From positions 34,890-98,889 of the forward strand of contig NZ_PPXD01000024.1 in the NCBI RefSeq assembly GCF_002909375.1: a stretch of DNA of 64,000 bases. Direction: 5' to 3'. This stretch comes from Cryobacterium zongtaii. Its GTDB lineage: Bacteria > Actinomycetota > Actinomycetes > Actinomycetales > Microbacteriaceae. Position 1 is the stretch's first letter; each line of letters opens with the position of its first letter. The position numbers were made by a program, and so were the translations under genes. Of the stretch, positions 43,122 to 51,015 are shown piece after piece. The notes beneath the pieces were generated by a model, which was not told the origin of the DNA, did no database searches, and was given only the letters and a program-made list of their open reading frames with translations.

Positions 43122-43583
43122 ATGACAAATGTCGCACCGCAACACTCGTTCGAGCGGTTGGATAGACGTATGGCTCACCATGTCGCAGTAGGCGCTCTCA
43201 TCGGACCAAAAGGTGTCCTCCTTGCTCATCGCCGCAGCGACCTGCGGTACTACCCCGATTGTTGGGACTTTCCGGGCGGGCACATCGAGGACGGAGAGAC
43301 GCCGGCCATGGCCTTGGTTAGAGAACTGAGTGAGGAAATTGGAGTCACGGCCCTTGTTGAAGGAGAGGCCGGTCTACGCATCCTGCAAGATGCCGAGAGC
43401 GCAGAGGGTTTGGTGCTTGACCTCTGGGCCATTTTTGACTGGGTGGGCAGCGTTGCGAACCATGCTCCTGAAGAGCACGACGATGTGCGTTGGTTCGATC
43501 TCGCAGCTGTCCAGAGCGTGCAACTCGCGCATCCCATGTATCGAGATTTCATCGCTGGACTTCTGAGCCCAGGGCATCGTTAA
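43122..43583 (+). CDS. NUDIX hydrolase
   Basis: 153 residues from ATG 43122; ATG 43170 (MAHHVAVGAL) is also possible. The Nudix box is complete: GGHIEDGETPAMALVRELS then EEIGV, giving GX5EX7REUXEEXGU. The N-terminal VAVGALIGPKGVLLAHRRSD strand pattern is typical. NUDIX enzymes cleave nucleoside diphosphates linked to other groups; the substrate cannot be told. It begins 23 bases beyond the right 81-bp element. Confidence 0.9.
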   Translation: MTNVAPQHSFERLDRRMAHHVAVGALIGPKGVLLAHRRSDLRYYPDCWDFPGGHIEDGETPAMALVRELSEEIGVTALVEGEAGLRILQDAESAEGLVLDLWAIFDWVGSVANHAPEEHDDVRWFDLAAVQSVQLAHPMYRDFIAGLLSPGHR

Positions 43584-43638
43584 CGACCCAGTTTGCGCCC
43601 TGTCGTCAGCGGAGGTCGAGTACATGAATGGGTTGCCG

Positions 43639-44067
43639 CTAAGAGTTCGGCTGATCGAGGCGTTCCATCCAGGATTCCGAGGTGGCTAGCGGGGTGAAGT
43701 CGAATTTGGCGTACAGGCCGTGTGCGTCGCTTGTGGAGAGAGCGATCCGGCGTAAACCGAGGGGACGGCAGTTCTCAACGATTCCGGCAATGAGCATCGC
43801 CCCGATGCCGTGGCCGCGCACGTCGGGGTCGACGAAGGCGTCGCAGAGCCAAGCGAATGTCACCCCATTCGTCACCATCCGCGCATATGCGACTTGCCTG
43901 TTCGACGCAGAGTCGTAGACGCCGAAGTTCCGTGAGCCGTCTATCGCGGCATCCTGTCGGGCGCGAGAGCGTCCGGGAGCCCAATACGTTTGCTCACTGA
44001 TCCAGCGATGCACTCGTTCCCGGTCTATCTCTGCGGTGTTCCCAGAAAAGCGATATTGAGTGTCCAT
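43639..44067 (-). CDS. GNAT family N-acetyltransferase
   Basis: 142 residues from ATG 44067. The acetyl-CoA binding motif A is DAFVDPDVRGHGIGAMLIAGI (R/Q-x-x-G-x-G/A) and GLYAKFDFTPL is the usual C-terminal motif. The length fits small GNATs acting on amino-group substrates. It lies 4 bases downstream of another GNAT gene in transcription order, so the two form an operon. Confidence 0.88.
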   Translation of the reverse strand: MDTQYRFSGNTAEIDRERVHRWISEQTYWAPGRSRARQDAAIDGSRNFGVYDSASNRQVAYARMVTNGVTFAWLCDAFVDPDVRGHGIGAMLIAGIVENCRPLGLRRIALSTSDAHGLYAKFDFTPLATSESWMERLDQPNS

Positions 44068-44071
44068 GGCT

Positions 44072-44542
44072 TCATCTAACAGCTTGGTGCAATTCAAGGC
44101 GGCGTGACCACGCGACCTCATGCCGTAGTTGTCCAGTCTCAGTGAACAGTCGCACCTGGTGGGTTTGCGCGAGGACTGCAGCCATTTCGTCTCGGTCTGC
44201 GGGCTCAAAACCCAGCTTCTGCCAAAAGGGACCTGACCGGCGCGAGAACAGCCACGCGTGACTGGCCCCGGAGCGAGCGGCATCCGAGATGGCGAACATT
44301 GCGAGGCGTGAGCCGGCTCCTGCCGCACGTCGCCCGGGAGCGACGGCGACGCTGCGGATCAATGCGTGTGTTCCGTTTGGGCTCAATTCGTAACCGGTGC
44401 TGCCGATAATTGAGCCGTCCGGATCGTGCTCGGTCCAGAGCTTTACCGTGGGGGCATCGAGACCGGACAGGGTCAGATCAACCTCACCTAAAAAGCGGCG
44501 AAGCCCTTCGATGTCAGCGACGGCTACCTGTTTGAACAACAC
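44072..44542 (-). CDS. GNAT family N-acetyltransferase (ArsN-like)
   Basis: About 156 residues from GTG 44542 (VLFKQVAVADIEG); the frame is open to 44707, so the start is uncertain. IRSVAVAPGRRAAGAGSRLAM is the acetyl-CoA motif and SRRSGPFWQKLGFEPADR matches the arsenite-resistance-associated GNAT subgroup, which also acetylates other small molecules. It precedes the second GNAT gene. Confidence 0.82.
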   Translation of the reverse strand: MLFKQVAVADIEGLRRFLGEVDLTLSGLDAPTVKLWTEHDPDGSIIGSTGYELSPNGTHALIRSVAVAPGRRAAGAGSRLAMFAISDAARSGASHAWLFSRRSGPFWQKLGFEPADRDEMAAVLAQTHQVRLFTETGQLRHEVAWSRRLELHQAVR

Positions 44543-44932
44543 GCGTCCATTCTCGTGGAAAGCAGATGACCTCAGGATCGGATACCGCCAGGCCTGCCTT
44601 GGTACAGAACTGTCGGAGTCCTCCAAATTGCGCCAGGCCGCCACAATTGATCGATATCGAGCAGGTCGGGAGTGCGATGTGGCTCCCAATGGTTTCCGCC
44701 TTGGCATTGTGTGTGACTTTCGGTGCTGTGTGGCGGCGTTCTGTTTTCGCTATTTGGCGCATCGACCTGGTTGCCGGCGCTGGCTTAGAACGGGCAGTCA
44801 GAGTCTTGTATCCCTTCGGCTAAGAGGAATCTCAGCGCGGGTCAATCGGACCCCAGGGGGCGTTTTGCGCACTCGTCTCGTGAGCGAGTGAAAGAAGAAG
44901 CCGAGTGCTCTCGAGTGCGTTCGGTCTAGGCG
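44543..44932. other. Intergenic stretch without a supported gene
   Basis: About 390 bases between the GNAT pair and the TetR gene. It must hold the promoter of the GNAT pair. I see no convincing coding frame, repeat or strong hairpin. Confidence 0.4.
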
Positions 44933-45532
44933 TCACGCGTTGGCCCTAGGCGCTCGCTGCGAGGAGACCGCCGCGCTGAGGACGCGGAGGAAGAGTGAAG
45001 TAGCACTGCTGAGACCCTTGCCACCGCCGCCAGCCTTGATTCCTTCGACGGTAGCGAGGATCAAAGCGGCGAGCTCGGCGGATGTTGCCTCTATCGCGGT
45101 CAAGTCGATTTCCGCCCTCGCGGCAGCTTCGTCCAAAGCCTCACCGATTCGAGTAGTCAAATGTTGTCGCGATTGTATGGTGATGTCGCGCGACAGGGCC
45201 AAGTTTGAGTCGAAGAGTTCCTGTCCGTGTGGGCTCGCGCTGATCTCGTCCATCAACCCCTGTAGGTACGAAGTCACCGCCCGATCTATCCGCTCTAGCG
45301 CTGGACCAGACTCCCCAAGCACCGCATCCACGTCAGCCATCACTGTCGCATGGGCTCGCCGCGACCCTGCCTGAAAGACAGCTTCCTTGTTGTTGAAGTG
45401 AAGGTACAAGGCGGCCCTAGAGACGCCCGCGGCCTCAGCGATATCCGTCATGGTCGTTTTGCTGAAGCCGTAGCGGCAAAACACCGGCAGCGAAGCGTCG
45501 AGAATCTGGTCTTTCTTAGTGTCGGAATCCAC
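44933..45532 (-). CDS. TetR-family transcriptional regulator
   Basis: 199 residues. The HTH is GFSKTTMTDIAEAAGVSRAALYLHF near residues 22-46, the best-conserved TetR signature. The C-terminal ligand domain includes a MDEISASPHGQELFD segment. It is divergent from the SDR gene with a 110-base gap that contains repeated TAGACG-type half-sites (TCTAGACGCC near 45550 and TCTAGACGCTT near 45578), probable TetR operators controlling both genes. Confidence 0.9.
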   Translation of the reverse strand: MDSDTKKDQILDASLPVFCRYGFSKTTMTDIAEAAGVSRAALYLHFNNKEAVFQAGSRRAHATVMADVDAVLGESGPALERIDRAVTSYLQGLMDEISASPHGQELFDSNLALSRDITIQSRQHLTTRIGEALDEAAARAEIDLTAIEATSAELAALILATVEGIKAGGGGKGLSSATSLFLRVLSAAVSSQRAPRANA

Positions 45533-45539
45533 GTGGTTA

Positions 45540-45625
45540 CCGTAGACATTCTAGACGCCAAACGTCAAATTGTACTTCTAGACGCTTTCCGTCAAGCTGT
45601 CCATCACGGGCGGCGGTGCCGCGAT
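45540..45625. promoter_or_regulatory. Candidate TetR operator repeats
   Basis: TTCTAGACGCCAAACGTCAAATTG and CTTCTAGACGCTTTCCGTCAAG are two imperfect direct repeats (TCTAGACGC, ten bases, GTCAA spacing) in the divergent promoter region. They suit cooperative TetR dimer binding. Confidence 0.55.
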
Positions 45626-45641
45626 TGACAGGAACGGATTC

Positions 45642-46682
45642 ATGACTTCAGAGAGAACTGACCCAGTGGAGAACACTGTGCTCGTAACAGGCGTTTCGGG
45701 GTTCCTTGGTGGATATATTGCACGGGCCCTGCTTCAAGTGGGATACCGAGTGCGGGGCACGGTCCGGGACGCTGCTCGCCATTCGGAGCTGAGTACACGC
45801 CTTGGGGTCGGAAGCTCACCGGACAACCGGGTGCACCTGTTCTCTGCGGATCTCACGGCTGACCGTGGCTGGGCGGCTGCGGCGGACGGTTGCAACTACG
45901 TCATCCACGCCGCGTCCCCGTTCCCTGCTGTAGAGCCTAAGGATGCTCAAGAGGTCATACGCCCGGCCCGGGAGGGAACCTTGCGCGTCTTGCGCGCGGC
46001 GCAGCGTGCCAGGGTCAGTCGTGTTGTGCTGACGTCGTCGGTGGCGGCGACCAATCATGGTTCGGGAGTCGCCCCCTATACGGAGAACGATTGGACCGAC
46101 GTGAACGGGCGTCGCGCAACCGCCTACTACCAATCCAAAACACTTGCCGAGAGGGACGCGTGGGAATTCACCCGCTCTTCGGGTATGGAGTTGTCTGTAA
46201 TCAACCCAGGGGTGATCCTGGGTCCTCTCTTTGACCCGAAGGTTGGATCGTCAGTGGGGCTCGTAGCTCAGCTGCTATCCGGTGGCTTCAAGGGGTTGCC
46301 CAGATTTGGCTTCGCCATTGCCGATGTTCGGGACGTGGCAGAAGCGCACGTTCGCGCATTGACCGCTCCGGGTGCAGCCGGGCGCCGCTTCCTCGTCGCA
46401 GGGGAGTTCAGATGGATACGGGAGGTGAGTGCTCAACTTGCTCGCGACTTCCCCGACTACGCCAGTCGACTACCGACGAAGATCACGCCCGACTGGATGG
46501 TGCGCATCATGGCTCTCGCCGATCCGCAGGCGCGCATGGTCGTCCCCGAACTCGGCCGTGACCTCAGCGTTGATACGACCCCTGCCCGCGAAATTCTCGA
46601 GTGGTCCGCACGCCCGGACTCGGCAACCCTTCGCGAAACAGCGCAATCCCTAATCGACTGGAGGATCGTTCCTCCCATGTAG
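45642..46682 (+). CDS. NAD(P)-dependent epimerase/dehydratase-type (extended SDR) oxidoreductase
   Basis: 346 residues. The Rossmann motif VTGVSGFLGGYIARAL (TGxxGFxG) is near residue 14. The active-site pair is in YYQSKTLAERDAW (YxxxK) near 160. VINPGVILGP is typical of the dihydroflavonol reductase-like branch. These enzymes reduce aldehydes or ketones, and TetR control from the divergent gene suggests detoxification. An NTF2-like gene follows 47 bases later. Confidence 0.88.
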   Translation: MTSERTDPVENTVLVTGVSGFLGGYIARALLQVGYRVRGTVRDAARHSELSTRLGVGSSPDNRVHLFSADLTADRGWAAAADGCNYVIHAASPFPAVEPKDAQEVIRPAREGTLRVLRAAQRARVSRVVLTSSVAATNHGSGVAPYTENDWTDVNGRRATAYYQSKTLAERDAWEFTRSSGMELSVINPGVILGPLFDPKVGSSVGLVAQLLSGGFKGLPRFGFAIADVRDVAEAHVRALTAPGAAGRRFLVAGEFRWIREVSAQLARDFPDYASRLPTKITPDWMVRIMALADPQARMVVPELGRDLSVDTTPAREILEWSARPDSATLRETAQSLIDWRIVPPM

Positions 46683-46729
46683 AGATCCCAGGCCACGACC
46701 ATCCCTATTCGCACGACGAAAGAACACTC

Positions 46730-47137
46730 ATGTCCCTCAGTAATCCAGCCACCGAAGACATCATCCGCTCCACCGAAGACATCATCCGCTCCATCGAGGA
46801 GGCACGGCTCCGCGCACTAGTGGCCGGCGACGTCGAAGCCGCGCGTGTTCACCACGCGACCGACTTTCAACTGATCACCCCGATCGGGGTGGCGCTCTCG
46901 CGCGACGAATACCTGGGGGCGATCGCGTCGGGCCAAATCAACTATTTGAGTTGGGAAGCCGGGCCAATAGTCGTCCGTCTCCACGGCGATACGGCCTCCA
47001 TCCGCTACGCCGCAACCTTGGAGGTCGTCTTCATCGAACAGCACGTACCAAAGTCTCGATACTGGCACACCGACACGTACGAATACTTGGACGACCGGTG
47101 GCAAATCGTTTGGTCTCAAGCCACACAGGTCCGCTAA
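46730..47137 (+). CDS. NTF2-like (SnoaL/DUF4440) protein with internal tandem duplication
   Basis: 135 residues from ATG 46730. The DUF4440-type core is recognisable: LRALVAGDVEAARVHHATDFQLITP, then DDRWQIVWSQATQV at the end. Such cone-shaped domains are small hydrolases, isomerases or binding proteins. Near the N terminus the peptide EDIIRS occurs twice in tandem (STEDIIRSTEDIIRSIEE) because of a 21-base direct duplication. It is probably cotranscribed with the SDR gene. Confidence 0.8.
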   Translation: MSLSNPATEDIIRSTEDIIRSIEEARLRALVAGDVEAARVHHATDFQLITPIGVALSRDEYLGAIASGQINYLSWEAGPIVVRLHGDTASIRYAATLEVVFIEQHVPKSRYWHTDTYEYLDDRWQIVWSQATQVR

Positions 47138-47503
47138 ACAGACACATGCGTGAAGCTTCCGATCCGTGTCTCACCGATTGTCTCGGTGGCTTCACATGGA
47201 CGGTGCTGTCAGCGAGCCCTCTTCGGATCAGCTAGCTGGCAGCGCCCTTTGGTGAGCTGATCCTCTCAAGCGATCGACTCAAGATCGGTAGCGCCCAGCT
47301 TTGACTTGTCGTTTCGGGCTATGGCTGTCTGCAGTGCGATGTTCAAGGTGTCGCGTTGGCGCGGTGGCGACCATTGTTCTGGATCTCCGACGGCGAGCGT
47401 GCAACCACGGCCGTCACCTGTCCAAAACTCATTGCCGTAATCATAATTACCGAAAGCTAGCTATAGACGTTTTCGGCTAGATCCTGTAAAATGGGAGGAA
47501 TCG
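47138..47503. promoter_or_regulatory. Intergenic region with a candidate promoter for the Fic operon
   Basis: About 365 bases with no supported gene. At the downstream end, TAGACG (47464-47469) and TAAAAT (47487-47492) are 17 bases apart, a fair -35/-10 pair for the operon starting at 47504. The stretch GTAATCATAATTACC (47436-47450) just upstream is palindromic and could be an operator. Confidence 0.5.
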
Positions 47504-47755
47504 TTGAAAGGGCTTCTGATGACCGCTGGCTATGACGTTCAAGCGCTTTACCCCGACCTGTTCGAGGGTGTCGACCCTGACACCACAATGCAGATTGCGA
47601 GCAACTTCGCGAGCGACGCTCAAGAAGGTTACGAAGCGTCCCGGCGCGACGTCGAGCTGATGGTCCTCCTGTCCACGGACCAGATTTCCACCGAGCAGTT
47701 CAAGGCACTGGCGCGAGCTGAAATCGGGCTGCCGGACGCGGACGTCGAAAGCTGA
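47504..47755 (+). CDS. VbhA-like antitoxin of the Fic protein
   Basis: 83 residues from TTG 47504 (GGGAGG 5 bases upstream); ATG 47519 with AAAGGG is an alternative and fits the candidate promoter better. The helix MQIASNFASDAQEGYEAS carries the inhibitory motif S-x-x-x-E-G (SDAQEG) of class I Fic antitoxins, whose Glu blocks ATP binding. DQISTEQFKALARAEIG matches the VbhA C-terminal pattern. The stop overlaps the Fic start as TGATG, typical of antitoxin-toxin pairs. Confidence 0.8.
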   Translation: MKGLLMTAGYDVQALYPDLFEGVDPDTTMQIASNFASDAQEGYEASRRDVELMVLLSTDQISTEQFKALARAEIGLPDADVES

Positions 47756-48594
47756 TGCCCCGCGCGCGGCGGTTCGATGCGGCATACCCGGACTTTCAAT
47801 CGACGCAGTATCCGATCACGGAAACAGGCGGCAAGCACGTCATGCGAAACACCGCGGGGATCCGCGACAGTGATCACCTGCAGCGGCTCGAGAATTCTCT
47901 CTCCGGTGCTGCCCGCGTCGACATTCTGCGCGGCACCATCCCGATCGACAAGACGTTTGACCTGGCTCACGCCAAGCAGCTGCACGCCGCGATGTTTTCA
48001 GAGCTTTACCCGAACTGGGCGGGCAAGGTGAGGCCGTTTGGCATGCAGAAAGGCGGAGGTCAACCGTTCGCCCAGCCGAACCAGATCGAGCACTACTGGC
48101 GAAACGCCACGGGGGCGATCCGCAGCGCGGATCTACCCGCCATCGGGCGCGATGACTTCGTGTCAACGCTCGCCACCGTCTACGCGAATATCAATCAGGC
48201 CCATTTCGGACGGGAGGGCAATGGGCGCACCGGCAAGCTGTTCCTTGACCAGGTTGCCGAGCAGTCGCCATTCAAACTGGATCACCGCCTAATCGACAAG
48301 GCCGTATGGAATGAGCAGTCAGAGCGATCACGCCCCCAGGGCGGCTACCTCGCCGTGCGCCCAGCGGAGCTGATGGCAGTGTTCGACAAAATCACGTTGG
48401 ATCGAGTGCCGCCCACGCCTGTTCAGACGCTTCCACTTAGCCCGGAGCTGCAGCGAATCATCGACGTGAACAAGCGGAATTTCCCGACGAGCGCAACGGC
48501 GATCGGCCGCCCAGGCGAGGCAAGCCCGGCGGATGGCCGGGGCTACCAGGTGCGGGGCCAAGGGCACAGCAACGATCAAGGTTATGGGAGGTAA
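47755..48594 (+). CDS. Fic-domain toxin with conserved C-terminal tail
   Basis: 279 residues. The Fic core has the flap region and the motif HFGREGNGRTGK with catalytic His at about residue 150. Compared with the usual HPFxxGNGRxxR, Pro and Phe are Phe and Gly, and the last Arg is Lys. Fic proteins modify targets, usually by AMPylation. Residues 227-279 form a tail (SPELQRIIDVN, then GRGYQVRGQGHS, ending GYGR) also found on the nucleotidyltransferase two genes down. I infer secretion through the conjugation system; no BID domain is present. Confidence 0.85.
   Translation: MPRARRFDAAYPDFQSTQYPITETGGKHVMRNTAGIRDSDHLQRLENSLSGAARVDILRGTIPIDKTFDLAHAKQLHAAMFSELYPNWAGKVRPFGMQKGGGQPFAQPNQIEHYWRNATGAIRSADLPAIGRDDFVSTLATVYANINQAHFGREGNGRTGKLFLDQVAEQSPFKLDHRLIDKAVWNEQSERSRPQGGYLAVRPAELMAVFDKITLDRVPPTPVQTLPLSPELQRIIDVNKRNFPTSATAIGRPGEASPADGRGYQVRGQGHSNDQGYGR
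48433..48591 (+). repeat. Tail-coding repeat, copy 1 (end of fic)
   Basis: Encodes a 53-residue tail. The DNA is close to 49595-49753 (same length, about 80 percent identical by eye). The core also recurs at 50680. Shared DNA would let new domains be joined to the tail by recombination. Confidence 0.85.
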
Positions 48595-48926
48595 TGATGA
48601 ACGCACCAGTCGATAAGAGGGTCCGGTTCCAGGATGTGAAGCCCTACGACGCCCCTGCCCGGCTCGAGGAGCTGCAGGGGCCAGCGAGCGGCCACGTGCA
48701 GCTTCCGCCATGGGTCTACTGGGGTCCGAACCCGACCGTGAACCTCGACGTGGAGGGTGACGTGATCATGGCCTATCAGGCGACGATTCAGGAGGGCCGC
48801 ACCGTCGACCAGGTTCAGATCCTCAACCGTGATCGTCTCGTGGCCATCTGGCCCAAGCTGAGCATGCCGCCTCGAGTACGCGAGCTGTGGGGGAATCGTT
48901 TCCCCGAGCTGACGGCAACAGAGTGA
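48594..48926 (+). CDS. Hypothetical protein between Fic and nucleotidyltransferase, candidate antitoxin
   Basis: 110 residues. Its start is immediately adjacent to the Fic stop (TAATGATG) and its stop overlaps the next gene as GTGA, so all are coupled. No recognised domain; YDAPARLEELQGPASGHVQLPPWVYWGP and LNRDRLVAIWPKL resemble small plasmid proteins that accompany AbiEii-type toxins. The antitoxin role is inferred from position. Confidence 0.6.
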   Translation: MMNAPVDKRVRFQDVKPYDAPARLEELQGPASGHVQLPPWVYWGPNPTVNLDVEGDVIMAYQATIQEGRTVDQVQILNRDRLVAIWPKLSMPPRVRELWGNRFPELTATE

Positions 48927-49756
48927 GTACCGACGAGGAACTGCAGCGCGACGTTACCCGGGCCGCCCTCCGGGCGCTCAACGGGACGCCGTTTGCTCTC
49001 GCCGGCTCGGGCGCGATCCGTGAGCACGGCATCATCGACCGTCCCACCCAGGACATAGACCTGTTCACCTCCGACGTCGATGCTGCGCGCTTCGACGTCG
49101 CCGTGGGATCCGTCGTCAACGAGTTGCGCGCATCCGGCAACATGGTCGACGAGCTGCGCCGCGTCGACCAGTACGCCCGCCTGCACGTCACGACGGCCGA
49201 GGGTCGGTTCGTGGAAATCGACATGGGCGTGGACTACCGCGAGGGTGAGCCGGTCACATTGTCGGTTGGCCCGGTGCTCAATCTCGACGACGCCGTAGCG
49301 AACAAGGTTGGCGCGCTCTATAGCCGTGCCGAGGCACGCGACTACCTCGACGTCGACGCAATCCGTTTGTCGGGCAAGTTCACTGACGTCCAACTCGTCA
49401 ACGCTGCCAGTGAGCGAGATCTCGGATTCGAAGTCTCGATGTTCGCAACGCAGCTCGACGGAGTGCAGAACCTACGTGCCGAGCAGGTGGCACGGTACGG
49501 CGTAGAGCCGGTGCAGCTCGACGCGATCAAGGAGCGCCTTGGAGAGTGGGCGGCCGAACTTCGTACCACCCAGGCCGAGCAGCCGGCTACGCCGCAACTC
49601 AATCCGGAACTGCAGCGGATCGTCGACGTGAATAGGCGGAATTTCCCGACGAGCGCGACGGAGATTGGCCAATCGACGCAGGTCAGTCCCCCCGAAGGGC
49701 GGGGCTACCAGGCACCAGGCCAGGGCCACAGCGCTGGGCAAGGTTATGGAAGGTAG
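48923..49756 (+). CDS. AbiEii-type nucleotidyltransferase with the same C-terminal tail
   Basis: 277 residues from GTG 48923. The nucleotidyltransferase signature is clear: FALAGSGAIREHGIIDRPTQDIDLFTSD (GS motif followed by DxD) near residues 23-50. VEIDMGVDY near 95 supplies a further acidic strand. AbiEii/MenT-like toxins add nucleotides to tRNA or proteins. Residues 225-277 are the tail (NPELQRIVDVN, GRGYQAPGQGHS, GYGR) shared with the Fic protein at the same distance from the end. No AbiEi-like HTH antitoxin is present. Confidence 0.8.
   Translation: MSTDEELQRDVTRAALRALNGTPFALAGSGAIREHGIIDRPTQDIDLFTSDVDAARFDVAVGSVVNELRASGNMVDELRRVDQYARLHVTTAEGRFVEIDMGVDYREGEPVTLSVGPVLNLDDAVANKVGALYSRAEARDYLDVDAIRLSGKFTDVQLVNAASERDLGFEVSMFATQLDGVQNLRAEQVARYGVEPVQLDAIKERLGEWAAELRTTQAEQPATPQLNPELQRIVDVNRRNFPTSATEIGQSTQVSPPEGRGYQAPGQGHSAGQGYGR
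49595..49753 (+). repeat. Tail-coding repeat, copy 2 (end of nucleotidyltransferase gene)
   Basis: Second copy of the 53-codon tail; same frame, same length and same final GYGR as copy 1. Confidence 0.85.
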
Positions 49757-49762
49757 CGGGTT

Positions 49763-50344
49763 GTGAGCGTAGTTGGATATACCCGCGTATCGACGCAGGA
49801 TCAGAGTCTCAATTCGCAGAGCGACTCGCTCCGCGCGGCGGGTGCCGAGTTCATCTACTCGGACAAGCAGACGGGCAAGAACGCGGCCCGGCCGGGTCTG
49901 GCCGATTGTATGAAGTTCTTGCGCCGTGGCGACACTCTGCTGGTCTACAGCACCGACCGACTGGGCCGGTCGATGACCGACGTCGTGACGATAGTCGCTG
50001 ACCTGGGGGAGCGCGGCGTGGAGTTCACATCGCTCACGGAACCGTTCGACACCACCACCCCCGGCGGTGAGTTGTTCTTCCACATCTGTGCCGCGTTCGC
50101 GCAGATGAATGGCCGCATCATTTCCGACCGCACCCGCGCCGGCCTCGCGTCCGCGAAGGCACGCGGCCGGCTCGGTGGCCGGCCAAGCGTAATGACTGTC
50201 GAACGCGTCGACGTCGCCCGGCGCATGCGCGCCGAGAAAGCGACCTGGGCGACCATCGCCCAAACCCTGCAGGTCGGGGCATCGAGCGTGCGGCGCGCAC
50301 TCGCTGACGATACCGACGAGCACCGATCGAAGGAGACACAGTGA
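49763..50344 (+). CDS. Serine recombinase (resolvase/invertase)
   Basis: 193 residues from GTG 49763. VGYTRVSTQDQSLNSQ contains the catalytic Ser near residue 10. YSTDRLGRSMTD provides the conserved Arg pair, and GRLGGRPSVM leads into a C-terminal HTH (TWATIAQTLQVGASSVRRAL). Size and layout match plasmid resolvases that separate multimers or cointegrates. It sits inside the tail-protein operon and overlaps the next gene as GTGA. It could also have shuffled the tail-coding repeats around it. Confidence 0.92.
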   Translation: MSVVGYTRVSTQDQSLNSQSDSLRAAGAEFIYSDKQTGKNAARPGLADCMKFLRRGDTLLVYSTDRLGRSMTDVVTIVADLGERGVEFTSLTEPFDTTTPGGELFFHICAAFAQMNGRIISDRTRAGLASAKARGRLGGRPSVMTVERVDVARRMRAEKATWATIAQTLQVGASSVRRALADDTDEHRSKETQ

Positions 50345-50895
50345 CGGACGCTGCAGCCAGCAACGATGATGGGTTTGACGCCATCGCGGGCGGGATGCTT
50401 GCGGATGAGTTTCGCGCCAGCGAGCAAGATCGCAAGTTCAATCAGATGCTTGATGACCATATCGACGGCGTGACTTACGTCGAGGTCGACGGGGTGACCT
50501 ACACCGATGACGGTCGGCTCTACGAGCCGATGGATGACACCCCGCGACCAGGTGCGGCCGAGGGTCATTTCGCGGAGGAACGCGCGAGAGCGACCTACGC
50601 CGGGGAGATGCCACCAGCGTCGATCGACGAGCTGCACGCGCGGTCGGCGCTGCCCGTGGTCGAGCCGGCCCCGGCCACGCTGGATCCCGAGCTGCAGCGC
50701 ATCGTGGACTTGAACGCACGCAGCTACCCGACGAGCGCGACGGAGATTCACGCGCCGGGGAAGCACGCCGATCCGGCCGGGGCTACCAATCTTGCGCCGA
50801 GCCCGCCACGAACGAATGGGCAGCCGATGAAGGCCGTAAATCAGATTCAGCAGGCACTCATCGCCCTGCCGACATTGGTTCGGACGCGCTCGTGA
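50341..50895 (+). CDS. Third tail-bearing protein, function unknown
   Basis: 184 residues from GTG 50341. The N-terminal 110 residues are acidic (VTYVEVDGVTYTDDGRLYEP) without a recognised domain. From residue 113 the tail core LDPELQRIVDLN is followed by PTSATEI, as in the Fic and nucleotidyltransferase proteins. The distal GRGYQ part is present in the DNA (near 50779) but in another frame, so this tail has been frameshifted and extended (GATNLAPSPPRT). It may be an accessory or decayed effector. Confidence 0.6.
   Translation: MTDAAASNDDGFDAIAGGMLADEFRASEQDRKFNQMLDDHIDGVTYVEVDGVTYTDDGRLYEPMDDTPRPGAAEGHFAEERARATYAGEMPPASIDELHARSALPVVEPAPATLDPELQRIVDLNARSYPTSATEIHAPGKHADPAGATNLAPSPPRTNGQPMKAVNQIQQALIALPTLVRTRS
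50680..50795 (+). repeat. Tail-coding repeat, copy 3 (partial, frameshifted)
   Basis: Matches the first half of copies 1 and 2 in frame. The later GGCCGGGGCTACCA matches at DNA level only, showing a small insertion or deletion between. Confidence 0.7.
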
Positions 50896-51015
50896 CGGCG
50901 AGTCAACGCGATCAACCTGGGCCGATGTCTGGATGCCCGAAGAGGACCGCTACCGCGACATGTGTCGCCCGGACCGGTACGCGGGTATCACAATGAATAC
51001 CGCTCAGGAGACCTC

